From Peptococcaceae bacterium (lineage in GTDB: Bacteria > Bacillota > Peptococcia > DRI-13 > PHAD01), in assembly GCA_024655825.1 (NCBI GenBank), contig JANLFJ010000007.1:35904-99903 (forward strand): a stretch of 64,000 nt of DNA, given 5' to 3'. This document shows, piece after piece, positions 10,309 to 18,670 of this stretch. The position numbers were made by a program, and so were the translations under genes. The notes beneath the pieces were generated by a model. The model saw only the letters and a list, made by a program, of their open reading frames with translations, had not been told where the DNA came from and did not search any database. The first letter of the stretch is position 1. Every line of letters begins with the position of its first letter.

Positions 10309-11622
10309 GTGAAGATTAAGGGCCGTCTTCTTTATGGATTAGTTTTGTTGTTTGCTTTTTTGGCTGCCGGGCTGCACGCCTCGCCGGCGCAACTGGTTTA
10401 CGTTGTGCCTGTGCAAGGCACAATAGACCCCGGCCAGGCCAGGTTCGTGGAAAGAAGTTACCGGGAAGCAGGCGAGCTTAAAGCGACAATGGTCTTGCTG
10501 GAGGTTGATACGCCCGGCGGGATGGTTGACGCAGCCCTGAAAATAAGGGACACCATCCGCCGCAGTCCAGTCCCCACCACGGCGCTGGTGCGTGGAGGAG
10601 CTATTTCAGCGGGAGCCTTGATCACCCTGGCCTGTGAAAAGATAGCCATGGAACCCGGGAGTACCATCGGCGCAGCCGAACCGCGGATCGGGGCGGAAAA
10701 AGCCGACGAGAAATACATCTCGTATTTCTCAAAAGAGATGGCCTCAACAGCCGAGACGAACGGCCGCAGGCCCGACATTGCGGTCGCCATGGTGGACAGG
10801 GACAAGGAAATACCGGGGCTGGTGGAAAAAGGCAAACTGCTGACGCTTACCTACCTGGAAGCTGAAAAGTACGGTTATGCGGATTATATCGTGAAAGACA
10901 GGAGCGAACTTTTGGCCAAGCTTGATTTGGCCGGGGCGCAGGTTAAGGAAAGCGCGCCCTCTTTGCCGGAACGGTTGGCGAGGGTGCTGACCAATCCCTT
11001 TGTGGCCCCGCTTCTTTTGACCATAGGAATTGCCGGCATTGTGATTGAAATATTCACTGTGGGTTGGGGCGTGGCCGGGACCGTCGGTCTTATTTCCCTG
11101 GGTCTCTACTTCGCCGGCAACCTCCTGGCAGGGTTTACCGGGTGGGAAGCGCTGCTCCTTTTCCTGCTGGGCATTATCCTGCTGGGCGTGGAAGCGGTCG
11201 TTCCCGGGTTTGGGATACCCGGCATTGGCGGGATTGCCTGTTTAACTGTCAGCATTATTATGGCCGCGCCCAGCTGGGAAGCGGGCATAATCTCCCTGGT
11301 TTTTGCGCTGGTCGGGACCATCATCCTCTTGTTCCTGAGTTTTAAGATACTGAACCGGCGAAAGTTCTGGAATCGCCTGGTCCTGGGAACCAGCTACAAA
11401 AAAGAAGACGGGTATATCCCGCAGGCTGAGGATTTGAGCAGGCACATCGGAGCGAGAGGAACTGCTCACACCATCCTGCGCCCCGCCGGAACAGTGGTCC
11501 TGGAAGACGGGACCCGGCTGGACGTCGTCGCTGACGGGGAATACATCGCCAGGGGAGAGAAGATAGAAGTGGTCCGCGTGGAAGGGATCAGGGTCATTGT
11601 CCAGCCCGTGCGGGAGCAGTAA
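10309..11622 (+). CDS. NfeD-family membrane-bound serine protease (ClpP class)
   Basis: 437 residues, a full-length NfeD. Signal peptide (1-25), ClpP-like protease domain (about 28-215) with LEVDTPGGMVDAALKIRD, catalytic Ser100 in RGGAISAGALITLA and probable general base Lys135, four or five membrane helices (about 230-345), then a C-terminal OB-fold NfeD domain ending VVRVEGIRVIVQPV. Members are encoded next to flotillins and are thought to process or regulate stomatin-like proteins. GTG start after GGTGGGGGTGAG. Floa follows directly, as in yqeZ-yqfA of B. subtilis. Confidence 0.93.
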   Translation: MKIKGRLLYGLVLLFAFLAAGLHASPAQLVYVVPVQGTIDPGQARFVERSYREAGELKATMVLLEVDTPGGMVDAALKIRDTIRRSPVPTTALVRGGAISAGALITLACEKIAMEPGSTIGAAEPRIGAEKADEKYISYFSKEMASTAETNGRRPDIAVAMVDRDKEIPGLVEKGKLLTLTYLEAEKYGYADYIVKDRSELLAKLDLAGAQVKESAPSLPERLARVLTNPFVAPLLLTIGIAGIVIEIFTVGWGVAGTVGLISLGLYFAGNLLAGFTGWEALLLFLLGIILLGVEAVVPGFGIPGIGGIACLTVSIIMAAPSWEAGIISLVFALVGTIILLFLSFKILNRRKFWNRLVLGTSYKKEDGYIPQAEDLSRHIGARGTAHTILRPAGTVVLEDGTRLDVVADGEYIARGEKIEVVRVEGIRVIVQPVREQ

Positions 11623-11640
11623 ACGAGCGGCGTTTTTGTC

Positions 11641-11672
11641 CCCCCAAAAAACAAGGCAGGCATGTTTGGGGG
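11641..11672. repeat. Inverted repeat between nfeD and floA
   Basis: 8-bp arms CCCCCAAA (11641-11648) and TTTGGGGG (11665-11672) around a 16-base loop, 18 bases after the nfeD stop. There is no clear T-run after it on the plus strand, so it may be an attenuator or mRNA-stability hairpin rather than a terminator. Confidence 0.5.
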
Positions 11673-11726
11673 TAAAATATTGAGGTAAAGAGGTAAAAAT
11701 GAAAATAAAAGGGGGAAAATTGAATT

Positions 11727-12725
11727 ATGGCAACTCTTGTTTCATTCATAATCATGTTGGCCATCATCCTGGTGGCATTGGCCGTGCTGTTCAGCTTCAT
11801 ACCGGTGGGGTTATGGATTTCCGCGCTGGCCGCGGGCGTTCGCATTGGGATTTTTACCCTGGTGGGCATGCGTTTCCGGCGCGTTCCGCCGGGGCTGATT
11901 GTAAGCAGCCTGATTAAATCGGAAAAAGCGGGAATCAAGGTCTCCGTAAACCAGCTGGAAGCCCATTACCTGGCCGGGGGCAACGTGGACAGGGTGGTCA
12001 ACGCGCTCATTGCCGCCGAGAGGGCCAACATCCCCTTGCCTTTTGAACGGGCCGCCGCGATTGACCTGGCGGGGCGCAACGTCCTGGAGGCCGTGCAGAT
12101 GAGCGTAAATCCGCGTGTTATTGAAACCCCAGTTATCGCGGCCATGGCCAAAAACGGGATTGAAGTGAGGGCGCGGGCCAGGGTTACGGTTCGCGCCAAC
12201 ATAGACCGGCTGGTCGGCGGCGCGGGTGAAGAAACAATTATCGCCCGGGTCGGCGAAGGCATAGTCACCACGGTGGGCAGTTCCGAATCACATAAGGAAG
12301 TGCTGGAAAACCCTGATTCCATTTCGCGGACGGTCCTGAACAAGGGTCTCGATGCCGGCACCGCTTTTGAAATACTTTCCATCGACATAGCCGATGTCGA
12401 TGTTGGCCGCAACATCGGAGCCCAGCTGCAGACAGACCAGGCGGAAGCGGACAAAAGGATAGCCCAGGCCAAGGCCGAGGAGCGCCGCGCCCTGGCCGTG
12501 GCGAGGGAGCAGGAAATGAAGGCCGCGGTCCAGGAGATGCGCGCCAAAGTGGTGGAAGCGGAGGCCGAAGTTCCGAAAGCATTGGCGCAGGCCCTGCGTG
12601 AAGGGAAACTGGGGGTAATGGATTATTATCAACTCCAGAACATCATCGCCGATACCGGCATGCGCGAATCGATTGCCAGGACCGGGCAGCCCCAGGGCGG
12701 CGCCCCGGATACAGGTAAGAAATAA
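11727..12725 (+). CDS. floA: Flotillin-like protein FloA
   Basis: 332 residues, normal for FloA (YqfA). An N-terminal hydrophobic hairpin (residues 4-45) anchors the protein on the inner face of the membrane; the PHB/SPFH-like domain runs to about 220 ([41 protein letters not shown]), then an Ala/Glu-rich coiled coil. FloA scaffolds functional membrane microdomains. Nfed upstream is its usual partner gene. Confidence 0.96.
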   Translation: MATLVSFIIMLAIILVALAVLFSFIPVGLWISALAAGVRIGIFTLVGMRFRRVPPGLIVSSLIKSEKAGIKVSVNQLEAHYLAGGNVDRVVNALIAAERANIPLPFERAAAIDLAGRNVLEAVQMSVNPRVIETPVIAAMAKNGIEVRARARVTVRANIDRLVGGAGEETIIARVGEGIVTTVGSSESHKEVLENPDSISRTVLNKGLDAGTAFEILSIDIADVDVGRNIGAQLQTDQAEADKRIAQAKAEERRALAVAREQEMKAAVQEMRAKVVEAEAEVPKALAQALREGKLGVMDYYQLQNIIADTGMRESIARTGQPQGGAPDTGKK

Positions 12726-12770
12726 GCACGCCGGCTGCCGAAAAATGACTGATGGAGGGGGTGTGCCCCT

Positions 12771-13166
12771 TTGGATTTTGTAGTTATTCTCCTTTTTATC
12801 CTCTATATCGTCTTTCGTTCAATGGGCGACCGCCGGAGGGGAATGAGCAGGGAACCCGTGCGGAAAAAGCCGGCGCCGGTTGAGGCTGCCGGAAAGATAA
12901 GGCCGCAGGAAAAGCAGGTTCCCCTAAAAAGGATGCTGCCCGAAGGCGAGAGCGCCTATGACCAGCTTGTTTATATGGAAGGGGCGGAACCTGAAATTAA
13001 GGAAGAAAAAGTAGAAAAGGGAGAAGAAGCCGGCCCGGCTTCGCCTTTTTACGGCGAATCGGCGGGAGGTTCCTTCGCGTTCATGTCCGGGGACGACCTG
13101 CGCAAGGCGGTCATCTGGAGCGAGATCCTGCAGAAACCCAGGTTCCGCAAACCCTATCGTTTTTAG
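12771..13166 (+). CDS. Small membrane-anchored protein of unknown function downstream of floA
   Basis: 131 residues, start TTG after GATGGAGGGGG. One N-terminal membrane segment (residues 2-17), then a charged, probably disordered middle rich in Lys, Glu and Pro, and a short conserved-looking end with DDLRKAVIWSEILQKPRFRKP. No known domain recognised. It holds the position of yqfB after floA in Bacillus but I see no similarity to it. The C-terminal segment resembles short helical interaction motifs. Confidence 0.7.
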   Translation: MDFVVILLFILYIVFRSMGDRRRGMSREPVRKKPAPVEAAGKIRPQEKQVPLKRMLPEGESAYDQLVYMEGAEPEIKEEKVEKGEEAGPASPFYGESAGGSFAFMSGDDLRKAVIWSEILQKPRFRKPYRF

Positions 13167-13336
13167 AGAGGGCGCGTAACACCATGGTTGTTTTCAGTTC
13201 AGATGCCTTAAGGGATTATAAGTCAAATAATATTTACCCAACACCATTAGCAAGGGCACAACCCATTTTATTCAGATGAAAGGCATATGAATGCGGCACT
13301 GCCAGGAATTTTAAGAAAATATTGACAGGGATGAGA

Positions 13337-13365
13337 ATAGGGCTGCCAGTTTATGGCAGCCCTAT
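13337..13365 (+). terminator. Strong hairpin, probable terminator after the floA operon
   Basis: Perfect 12-bp stem ATAGGGCTGCCA (13337-13348) with TGGCAGCCCTAT (13354-13365), 5-base loop GTTTA, then TATTAATTAA. The tail is AT-rich but not a clean T-run. It stands in the 286-bp gap between the membrane protein gene and the Mor-like gene; I see nothing else of note in that gap. Confidence 0.65.
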
Positions 13366-13452
13366 TAATTAATCCTACCAAATAATTTTCCTAAAACAGT
13401 TTACTAGCGGGTTTTGCGGATTGAAACGTAAAATCTTGTTATGGAGGTAGAT

Positions 13453-13785
13453 ATGGATAATCAAATTCAGGAAGCTCTGAATGAATTGAATATATCTAGC
13501 CTGCATGAAACCGTTGCCCAGCTTATTGAGCTCATTGGGATCGAAAGTACCTTTAAGATTGTCGAAACCTACGGAGGGCTGGAACTTTACATTCCCAAGC
13601 TGGACAGGCAGCTTCTGCATGTCAGGAACGCCAGGATCAGGGGAGAATTCAACGGGGCCAATTACGCGGAACTCGCTTTGAAATACAAGCTGTCTGAAAA
13701 CAGGATCCGCAGTATCGTACATAAAAAAGGTGCGGAACAAAATACGGTCAAAAATAAGAAGAACAGCCAAGCTAATTGGGGATAA
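13453..13785 (+). CDS. Mor-like transcription regulator
   Basis: 110 residues with the two parts of the phage Mu Mor/C activator family: an N-terminal dimerisation helix region (LHETVAQLIELIGIESTFKIVETYGGLELYIPK) and a C-terminal helix-turn-helix (NYAELALKYKLSENRIRSIVHKK). The linker strand GGLELYIPK is typical. ATG 13453 is preceded by GGAGGT at a good distance; ATG 13441 lies before that site and is less likely. In Mu, Mor activates the middle promoter; here no phage genes are nearby, so a domesticated role, perhaps on the polysaccharide genes downstream, is inferred only. Confidence 0.75.
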   Translation: MDNQIQEALNELNISSLHETVAQLIELIGIESTFKIVETYGGLELYIPKLDRQLLHVRNARIRGEFNGANYAELALKYKLSENRIRSIVHKKGAEQNTVKNKKNSQANWG

Positions 13786-13962
13786 TGTCACAATATATCC
13801 GTTGCCTGTCTGAACGGTCACGGGTATTGGGGAAATTGCTCGGAAAATAATGGAAAATAAATAGAGGAAATCCTTAACATATAGCGAATCTGATTTATGC
13901 AGGTGCAAGCCACCCGGGTAGGCAAGCGGTAAACAACAAAAATGATTTAGTGCGAGGTTGCT

Positions 13963-14145
13963 ATGGATATCGGTAAACGAGAAGAAGCGCTGAAAATTCC
14001 GGAACTGAAACTGGTCAGGTGCAGGTGCAATAAGCTGCTCTGCGCCGCAAACGGGAACGAGATAGAAATCAAGTGCAATAAATGCAAACGGCTGCTGACT
14101 ATAAAAACATGCGGTATTATCAGCGTGGAGGTTAAACAGGGATAA
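13963..14145 (+). CDS. Com-like zinc-finger protein
   Basis: 60 residues with the zinc-finger pattern CRCNKLLC...IEIKCNKCKRL, matching the Com family. In phage Mu, Com binds its mRNA and turns on translation of mom. A GAGG site precedes the ATG. It follows the Mor-like gene by 177 bp. Both genes are of phage type but no structural, transposase or DNA-modification gene accompanies them. Function here unknown; small RNA-binding regulator is a reasonable guess. Confidence 0.68.
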   Translation: MDIGKREEALKIPELKLVRCRCNKLLCAANGNEIEIKCNKCKRLLTIKTCGIISVEVKQG

Positions 14146-14208
14146 CATTTTAAAATTTTATTAATAAATGGTTTAAAAATGGAATACACTGGAAAAGTAA
14201 AGCCCAAG

Positions 14209-14250
14209 AGGCAATATGAGCTTTTTTGCTTGTATTGCCTTTTTATTTTG
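14209..14250 (+). terminator. Rho-independent terminator upstream of galU
   Basis: Stem AGGCAATA (14209-14216) with TATTGCCT (14233-14240), with an inner AGC/GCT pairing around six T, followed by TTTTTATTTT. It separates the Com-like gene from galU, or acts as an attenuator in the galU leader. Confidence 0.75.
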
Positions 14251-14287
14251 GATCAATTTATGTAATTCGGAACGGGGGTGATGTAAT

Positions 14288-15205
14288 TTGCGGATAAGGA
14301 AAGCCGTTATTCCGGCCGCTGGCCTCGGCACAAGGTTTTTGCCCGCCACCAAGGCCCAGCCCAAAGAGATGCTGCCCATCGTGGATAAGCCGACCATCCA
14401 GTACATTGTCGAGGAAGCCATCCAGTCGGGCATAGAGGACATCATTATTGTTACCGGGCGCGGCAAAACGGCCATCGAGGACCACTTTGACAGGTCGTAT
14501 GAACTGGAGGCGGCGTTAAACGCCAAGGGCAAGCGGGAGCTGCTCAACCAGGTCGAGTACATCTCCAATATGGCCTCGGTGTATTACGTGCGGCAAAAGG
14601 AGGCCAAAGGGCTGGGCCATGCGGTGTGGAGCGCCCGCAAGTTTATCGGCGACGAGCCTTTCGCCGTGCTCCTGGGAGATGACGTGGTCATTTCCGAGAA
14701 GCCGTGTTTGAAACAGATGATGGAGGTCTTTGAAGAATACCGGACTCCCGTTATCGGGATCCGTGAAGTAGACAGGTTTGACGTATCCAAGTACGGCGTC
14801 ATTAAAAGCAGCGGCCAGATTAAAAAGGGCCTGCACAGTATCGTCAATATGGTGGAAAAGCCTTACCCGGAGGCGGCACCTTCAAACCTGGCCATAATGG
14901 GAAGATACATTCTCACTCCCGAAATAATACCGATCCTTGATACCCTTCCTCCCGGTTCCGGCGGGGAAATCCAGCTTACCGACGCGATCAGGGAACTCAA
15001 TAAAACACAAAAGGTGTTGGGCTACGAGTTTGAAGGCATTCGTTACGATGTCGGCGATAAAGTCGGTTTAATCAAAGCCACGGTGGAATTTGCCCTGCGC
15101 AGGGACGACTTGAAAAAAGAAGTTGAAAAATACCTGGTGGATCTCGTGTATTCGCAGCTTGGATTCCGCAGTCCCGGTACGGTTGTCCTGCATAAAGTAA
15201 TATGA
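14288..15205 (+). CDS. galU: UTP-glucose-1-phosphate uridylyltransferase
   Basis: 305 residues. Nucleotide-binding signature [20 protein letters not shown] at the N-terminus, then [19 protein letters not shown] and the VEKPYPE and GEIQLTDAI motifs of bacterial GalU. It makes UDP-glucose, the entry precursor for the cell-surface polysaccharides encoded downstream; with GalE (32330) it supplies UDP-galactose. TTG start 9 bases after GGGGG. Confidence 0.96.
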   Translation: MRIRKAVIPAAGLGTRFLPATKAQPKEMLPIVDKPTIQYIVEEAIQSGIEDIIIVTGRGKTAIEDHFDRSYELEAALNAKGKRELLNQVEYISNMASVYYVRQKEAKGLGHAVWSARKFIGDEPFAVLLGDDVVISEKPCLKQMMEVFEEYRTPVIGIREVDRFDVSKYGVIKSSGQIKKGLHSIVNMVEKPYPEAAPSNLAIMGRYILTPEIIPILDTLPPGSGGEIQLTDAIRELNKTQKVLGYEFEGIRYDVGDKVGLIKATVEFALRRDDLKKEVEKYLVDLVYSQLGFRSPGTVVLHKVI

Positions 15206-15247
15206 CTGCCCGGCGGATGTGATAATAAATTAAGGAGGATGATTCTA

Positions 15248-16369
15248 ATGTCGGTTCGTGCAAAAAAAGGTTACTGGAGAAAGGCTTCGGTGATGTGCTT
15301 GATCATGCTTGCTTTTACCCTTTGTTCTTTTGATGCCGCCCTGGCCGGCCCTTACGGCGGCGGTTCCACGCCGCCGTCGCAAGAGACGCCGCCGGCCACC
15401 CCCATCACGGAAAACGTGAAAACCGACGATGACAGGGCCCTGGACCAGGCATTAAGGCAAACCGGCAAGGCTGTTTTGTCCTTGGGCGGTGCCGCTGCTG
15501 CCCGATTCAGCCCTGCGGTCGCAAATTCCCTGGCGCAGGCCAAAGAACCGCTAACCCTGGAAAAACCGGGGGTGAGTGTCCAGTTTTCCCCGCAGGCTCT
15601 CCAGGCTCCGGAGATCACAGGAGTGGTACAAAAGGAAAACGCCGTAATCGAAATCGGTGTTGAGGTGGTGTCCACGGCCGAAGCAAACAGCATCCTGGCC
15701 GGCGCTCCCCTGGGCCAGAGCACCGGGCTCTTCTCCGTTGGCGGGATCATGGTCGACCTCAGCGCCCAGGTAAAGACAGGAACCGCAACTGTTGGCATAG
15801 ACGGTTTTCCTGAACCCGTGGCGGTGACCGTAGACCTTTCCAGTCTCGGCACTCTTACCCAGGAAGAGATCAACCAGCTCACCGGCGTGCGTTTGGAGAA
15901 AGACGCCGCCGGCAACATCGTTGCGGTCTCCCTCGGCGGCACCTATGACCCGGTAAAGAAGACTTTTACCTTCTATACCGACAGGTTCAGCTATTATACC
16001 GTGATGAAGAACACAAAGCTGGTAAAGATCGTCTTAACCCTCAACAATTCCACCGCTGTGCTGAACGGCAATACAAAAACCCTTGATTCGCCGGCCACCC
16101 TGGTCAATAACCGCACGATGGTCCCCTTGAGGTTTGTGGCAGAAAGCCTCGGCGTTAAGGTGGACTGGATCGGGGCCACCAGGACCGTAAAGATGAAGCT
16201 GGACGGCAAAGAACTCAGCCTGGTGATCGATCAAACCATACCTGGGCTTGACGTTCCCGCCAAGATCATCAACAGCCGGACCATGGTTCCCCTGCGCTAT
16301 GTCTCCGAGTCGTTCGGCGCCAGCGTGAAATGGTTCCCGTCCACTTACAGGGTGGAAGTAGTGAGATAA
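15248..16369 (+). CDS. Secreted protein with C-terminal stalk (copper amine oxidase N-like) domain
   Basis: 373 residues. Signal peptide with cleavage near DAALA-GPYGGG, then a Gly/Pro/Thr linker, a middle beta-rich region of unknown type, and at the C-terminus (about 265-373) the repeated NNRTMVPLRFVAESLG / NSRTMVPLRYVSESFG pattern of the stalk domain. Such domains occur on many clostridial surface proteins and are not oxidases. GGAGG (15234-15238) points to ATG 15248, not the ATG at 15239. It abuts the next gene, so it probably belongs to the polysaccharide operon. Confidence 0.85.
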   Translation: MSVRAKKGYWRKASVMCLIMLAFTLCSFDAALAGPYGGGSTPPSQETPPATPITENVKTDDDRALDQALRQTGKAVLSLGGAAAARFSPAVANSLAQAKEPLTLEKPGVSVQFSPQALQAPEITGVVQKENAVIEIGVEVVSTAEANSILAGAPLGQSTGLFSVGGIMVDLSAQVKTGTATVGIDGFPEPVAVTVDLSSLGTLTQEEINQLTGVRLEKDAAGNIVAVSLGGTYDPVKKTFTFYTDRFSYYTVMKNTKLVKIVLTLNNSTAVLNGNTKTLDSPATLVNNRTMVPLRFVAESLGVKVDWIGATRTVKMKLDGKELSLVIDQTIPGLDVPAKIINSRTMVPLRYVSESFGASVKWFPSTYRVEVVR

Positions 16370-18670
16370 ATGTTTCGGCTTAAGGCCTTGGCTTATTGGG
16401 CGACAGGGGCCGGACTGGCTGCGGCGCCCTTGCTGAAAGGGCTCTTTTACCCGGAAGAACTGGTTTTAGCGCAGGTCTATTTGGGCGTCGCCTGGCTGTT
16501 GTATGCAATCTCCCGCCTTTCCGACAAGCGGGTTGAGCTTAAATTCGGCTCCATCGACTGCGCGGTCCTTGCTTATTTGCTGGCCAATGTTTTAACCCTC
16601 TTTGTCGCAGTCCATCTCCACGAGGCTGTTTTGGGGGTATACCGTGCAATAGATTATATACTGATTTTTTTCCTGGTGTCCAGCCTTACCAGGGAAGCGA
16701 AAGAGCGAGAAAAGTTTACCCGGTTCATTTTCTTCAGCACCGTGCTTGTTTCGGTAATAGGCATCCTGGCGGCCATGGAGATGGTAAGCTTTCCTGAGGC
16801 CTATGCCGGCAAACGAATCATGTCCACCTTCCAGTATCCCAATGCCCTGGCTATTTACTCGGCAGTGGGCATCATCACGGGATTAGGCTTTCTAATGACC
16901 AGCAGCGCCGCATATGCAAAAATACTGGTTGGTACAGGGATTTACCTTGATTTTATCGCCCTGCTGGGAAGCCTTTCCCGCGGGACCTGGCTTGTCCTGG
17001 GCCTGGTATTCCTTGTATACCTGCTGGGAAGCGGCAAGCGCTTTTTTTGGCCCAGCCTCTACCAGATCATGGTTATTACCCTCATCGGATGTATAAGCAG
17101 CAAGGGATTTCTCGGCGGGGTATACCGGCAGAATTACACGAACGCCTTGGAATGGCTGGTTCTGGGAGGAGCGTTTATTGCTGCAGGGCTGGCGGCGATT
17201 CATGTTTTGCCGGCCGTCGCCCGGCGCAAGCGGTTCCTGCGCAGACATAAAAAAGTGCTGCTTTGGGCCTTCACCCTGGAGATTCTTTGCTGCATATTAT
17301 TCTATTTTTCCTATGCTTCCCAGGTCCTGCCAACCCCCGCCAGCCAGCTTTTGGACACGGAGGTGATCCAGAGGTTCGGCACAATAGGCGGGGAAGACGG
17401 CAGCTACATGGACCGGATGGACTATAACCGGGTTGCCCTGCAGATAGTCGGGGATCATCCCGTGCTGGGAACAGGGGCGGGGGGGTGGAACGCCCTTTAC
17501 CACCTGTACCAGGACAGACTGTACTGGTCCAGCGAGGTTCACAACCACTATTTTCAGACCTGGGTGGAGTCAGGGACCGTCGGGCTTGCTGCCTACCTGG
17601 CCGTGTGGCTCTCGCTGCTGTGGCGCATTATCAGATTTTTGCTGCGCCCAAAAGGGGACTCGCGCTGGCCTTACACCTGGGCTGTCCTCCTGGCCTTTCT
17701 GGCGCTCCTGGTCCACAGCGGGATAGACATGGAACTTTCCATGCCGGCCGTGGCCCTGGTCTTCTGGTCGCTGGCGGCGGTGGTCAAGAGCGAGGTCAAC
17801 GGGCACGGCCGCCGCAGGAGAAAAACCCTGGCCGTGCCTAAGCCGGGTTATATCGCCGGGTGCTTGCTGGTAGGGGTGATATTAATTATCCTCCCGGTCC
17901 GGGAATACCGGGCGATTTTGCTCGGCAAAGCGGGAGCGGAAGAAAAACGGCTCGGTTACTATCCACGGGCCATCGATAAATTCGAACAGGCCTATCGTCT
18001 TTCGCCCCTGTCCCCTGACCTGGCTGCGGCGCTGGCCGAGCTTTATGCTCGCCGCTACAAGTCGCTGCCGCTGGATGTGTATAAACAGCGGGTTTACTAT
18101 TACGCCAACAGGGCTGTGGAATTGGCCCCCTATAATATCAAAACCAGGTGGTCGCTGGATGCGGCTTACGGTCTTGTGGGCGACGAAGAGGCCCTGTTAA
18201 AAGAAAGAGAGCGCCTGGCGGGGCTTTTGCCGAAAGATCCTTACACCCTTGGAACGCTGGCCAAAACATATTTCGAGCAAGGCATGGCCTTCCTGGAAAG
18301 AGGGAACTCCGCCGGCGCCAGGTTGTATTTCAGCCGCTGCGTGAGCTTGACCCCAAAAATAGAGGAGAACTATCTCATGTCTGAAAAACGCCCCAACATG
18401 AGGCCATCAGCGCAGGTTTATCTCCTGTCGGGGCAGGCTTCGCTCCTTTTGGCGGACAAAGAAGCGGCGGTGGAAGCGCTTTCCAAGGCGCTCCACCACA
18501 AAGACACCAAGAACCAGGCCGGCTCACTGCTGGCTCTTGCCTACGAAGACGTGGACCCTGCAAACTGCGCCAAATTCTATAATCAGTACGTTAAAAACAA
18601 CCAGGAAAACAGGCCTTTTTTTGAAAAAAACCGCAGCCTGCTAAATCTCGTAAACGGAGGGAAAACATGA
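16370..18670 (+). CDS. O-antigen ligase (WaaL/Wzy-like) fused to tetratricopeptide repeats
   Basis: 766 residues. Twelve or so membrane segments (about 5-480) with the O-antigen ligase core and the large outer loop motif VLGTGAGGWNALYHLYQ plus VHNHYFQTWVESGTVGL, then a C-terminal TPR region (about 510-755) with YYPRAIDKFEQAYRLSP, ANRAVELAPYN and later repeats. It probably polymerises or ligates glycan on the outer membrane face. ATG directly follows the previous TAA; the stop overlaps wzz in ATGA. A second polymerase candidate is at 29508, so roles must differ. Confidence 0.85.
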   Translation: MFRLKALAYWATGAGLAAAPLLKGLFYPEELVLAQVYLGVAWLLYAISRLSDKRVELKFGSIDCAVLAYLLANVLTLFVAVHLHEAVLGVYRAIDYILIFFLVSSLTREAKEREKFTRFIFFSTVLVSVIGILAAMEMVSFPEAYAGKRIMSTFQYPNALAIYSAVGIITGLGFLMTSSAAYAKILVGTGIYLDFIALLGSLSRGTWLVLGLVFLVYLLGSGKRFFWPSLYQIMVITLIGCISSKGFLGGVYRQNYTNALEWLVLGGAFIAAGLAAIHVLPAVARRKRFLRRHKKVLLWAFTLEILCCILFYFSYASQVLPTPASQLLDTEVIQRFGTIGGEDGSYMDRMDYNRVALQIVGDHPVLGTGAGGWNALYHLYQDRLYWSSEVHNHYFQTWVESGTVGLAAYLAVWLSLLWRIIRFLLRPKGDSRWPYTWAVLLAFLALLVHSGIDMELSMPAVALVFWSLAAVVKSEVNGHGRRRRKTLAVPKPGYIAGCLLVGVILIILPVREYRAILLGKAGAEEKRLGYYPRAIDKFEQAYRLSPLSPDLAAALAELYARRYKSLPLDVYKQRVYYYANRAVELAPYNIKTRWSLDAAYGLVGDEEALLKERERLAGLLPKDPYTLGTLAKTYFEQGMAFLERGNSAGARLYFSRCVSLTPKIEENYLMSEKRPNMRPSAQVYLLSGQASLLLADKEAAVEALSKALHHKDTKNQAGSLLALAYEDVDPANCAKFYNQYVKNNQENRPFFEKNRSLLNLVNGGKT

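Noticed and set aside
13167..13452. tRNA or small RNA gene between the membrane protein and the Mor-like gene
   Set aside because: No cloverleaf or conserved RNA motif; only the terminator-like hairpin stands out.
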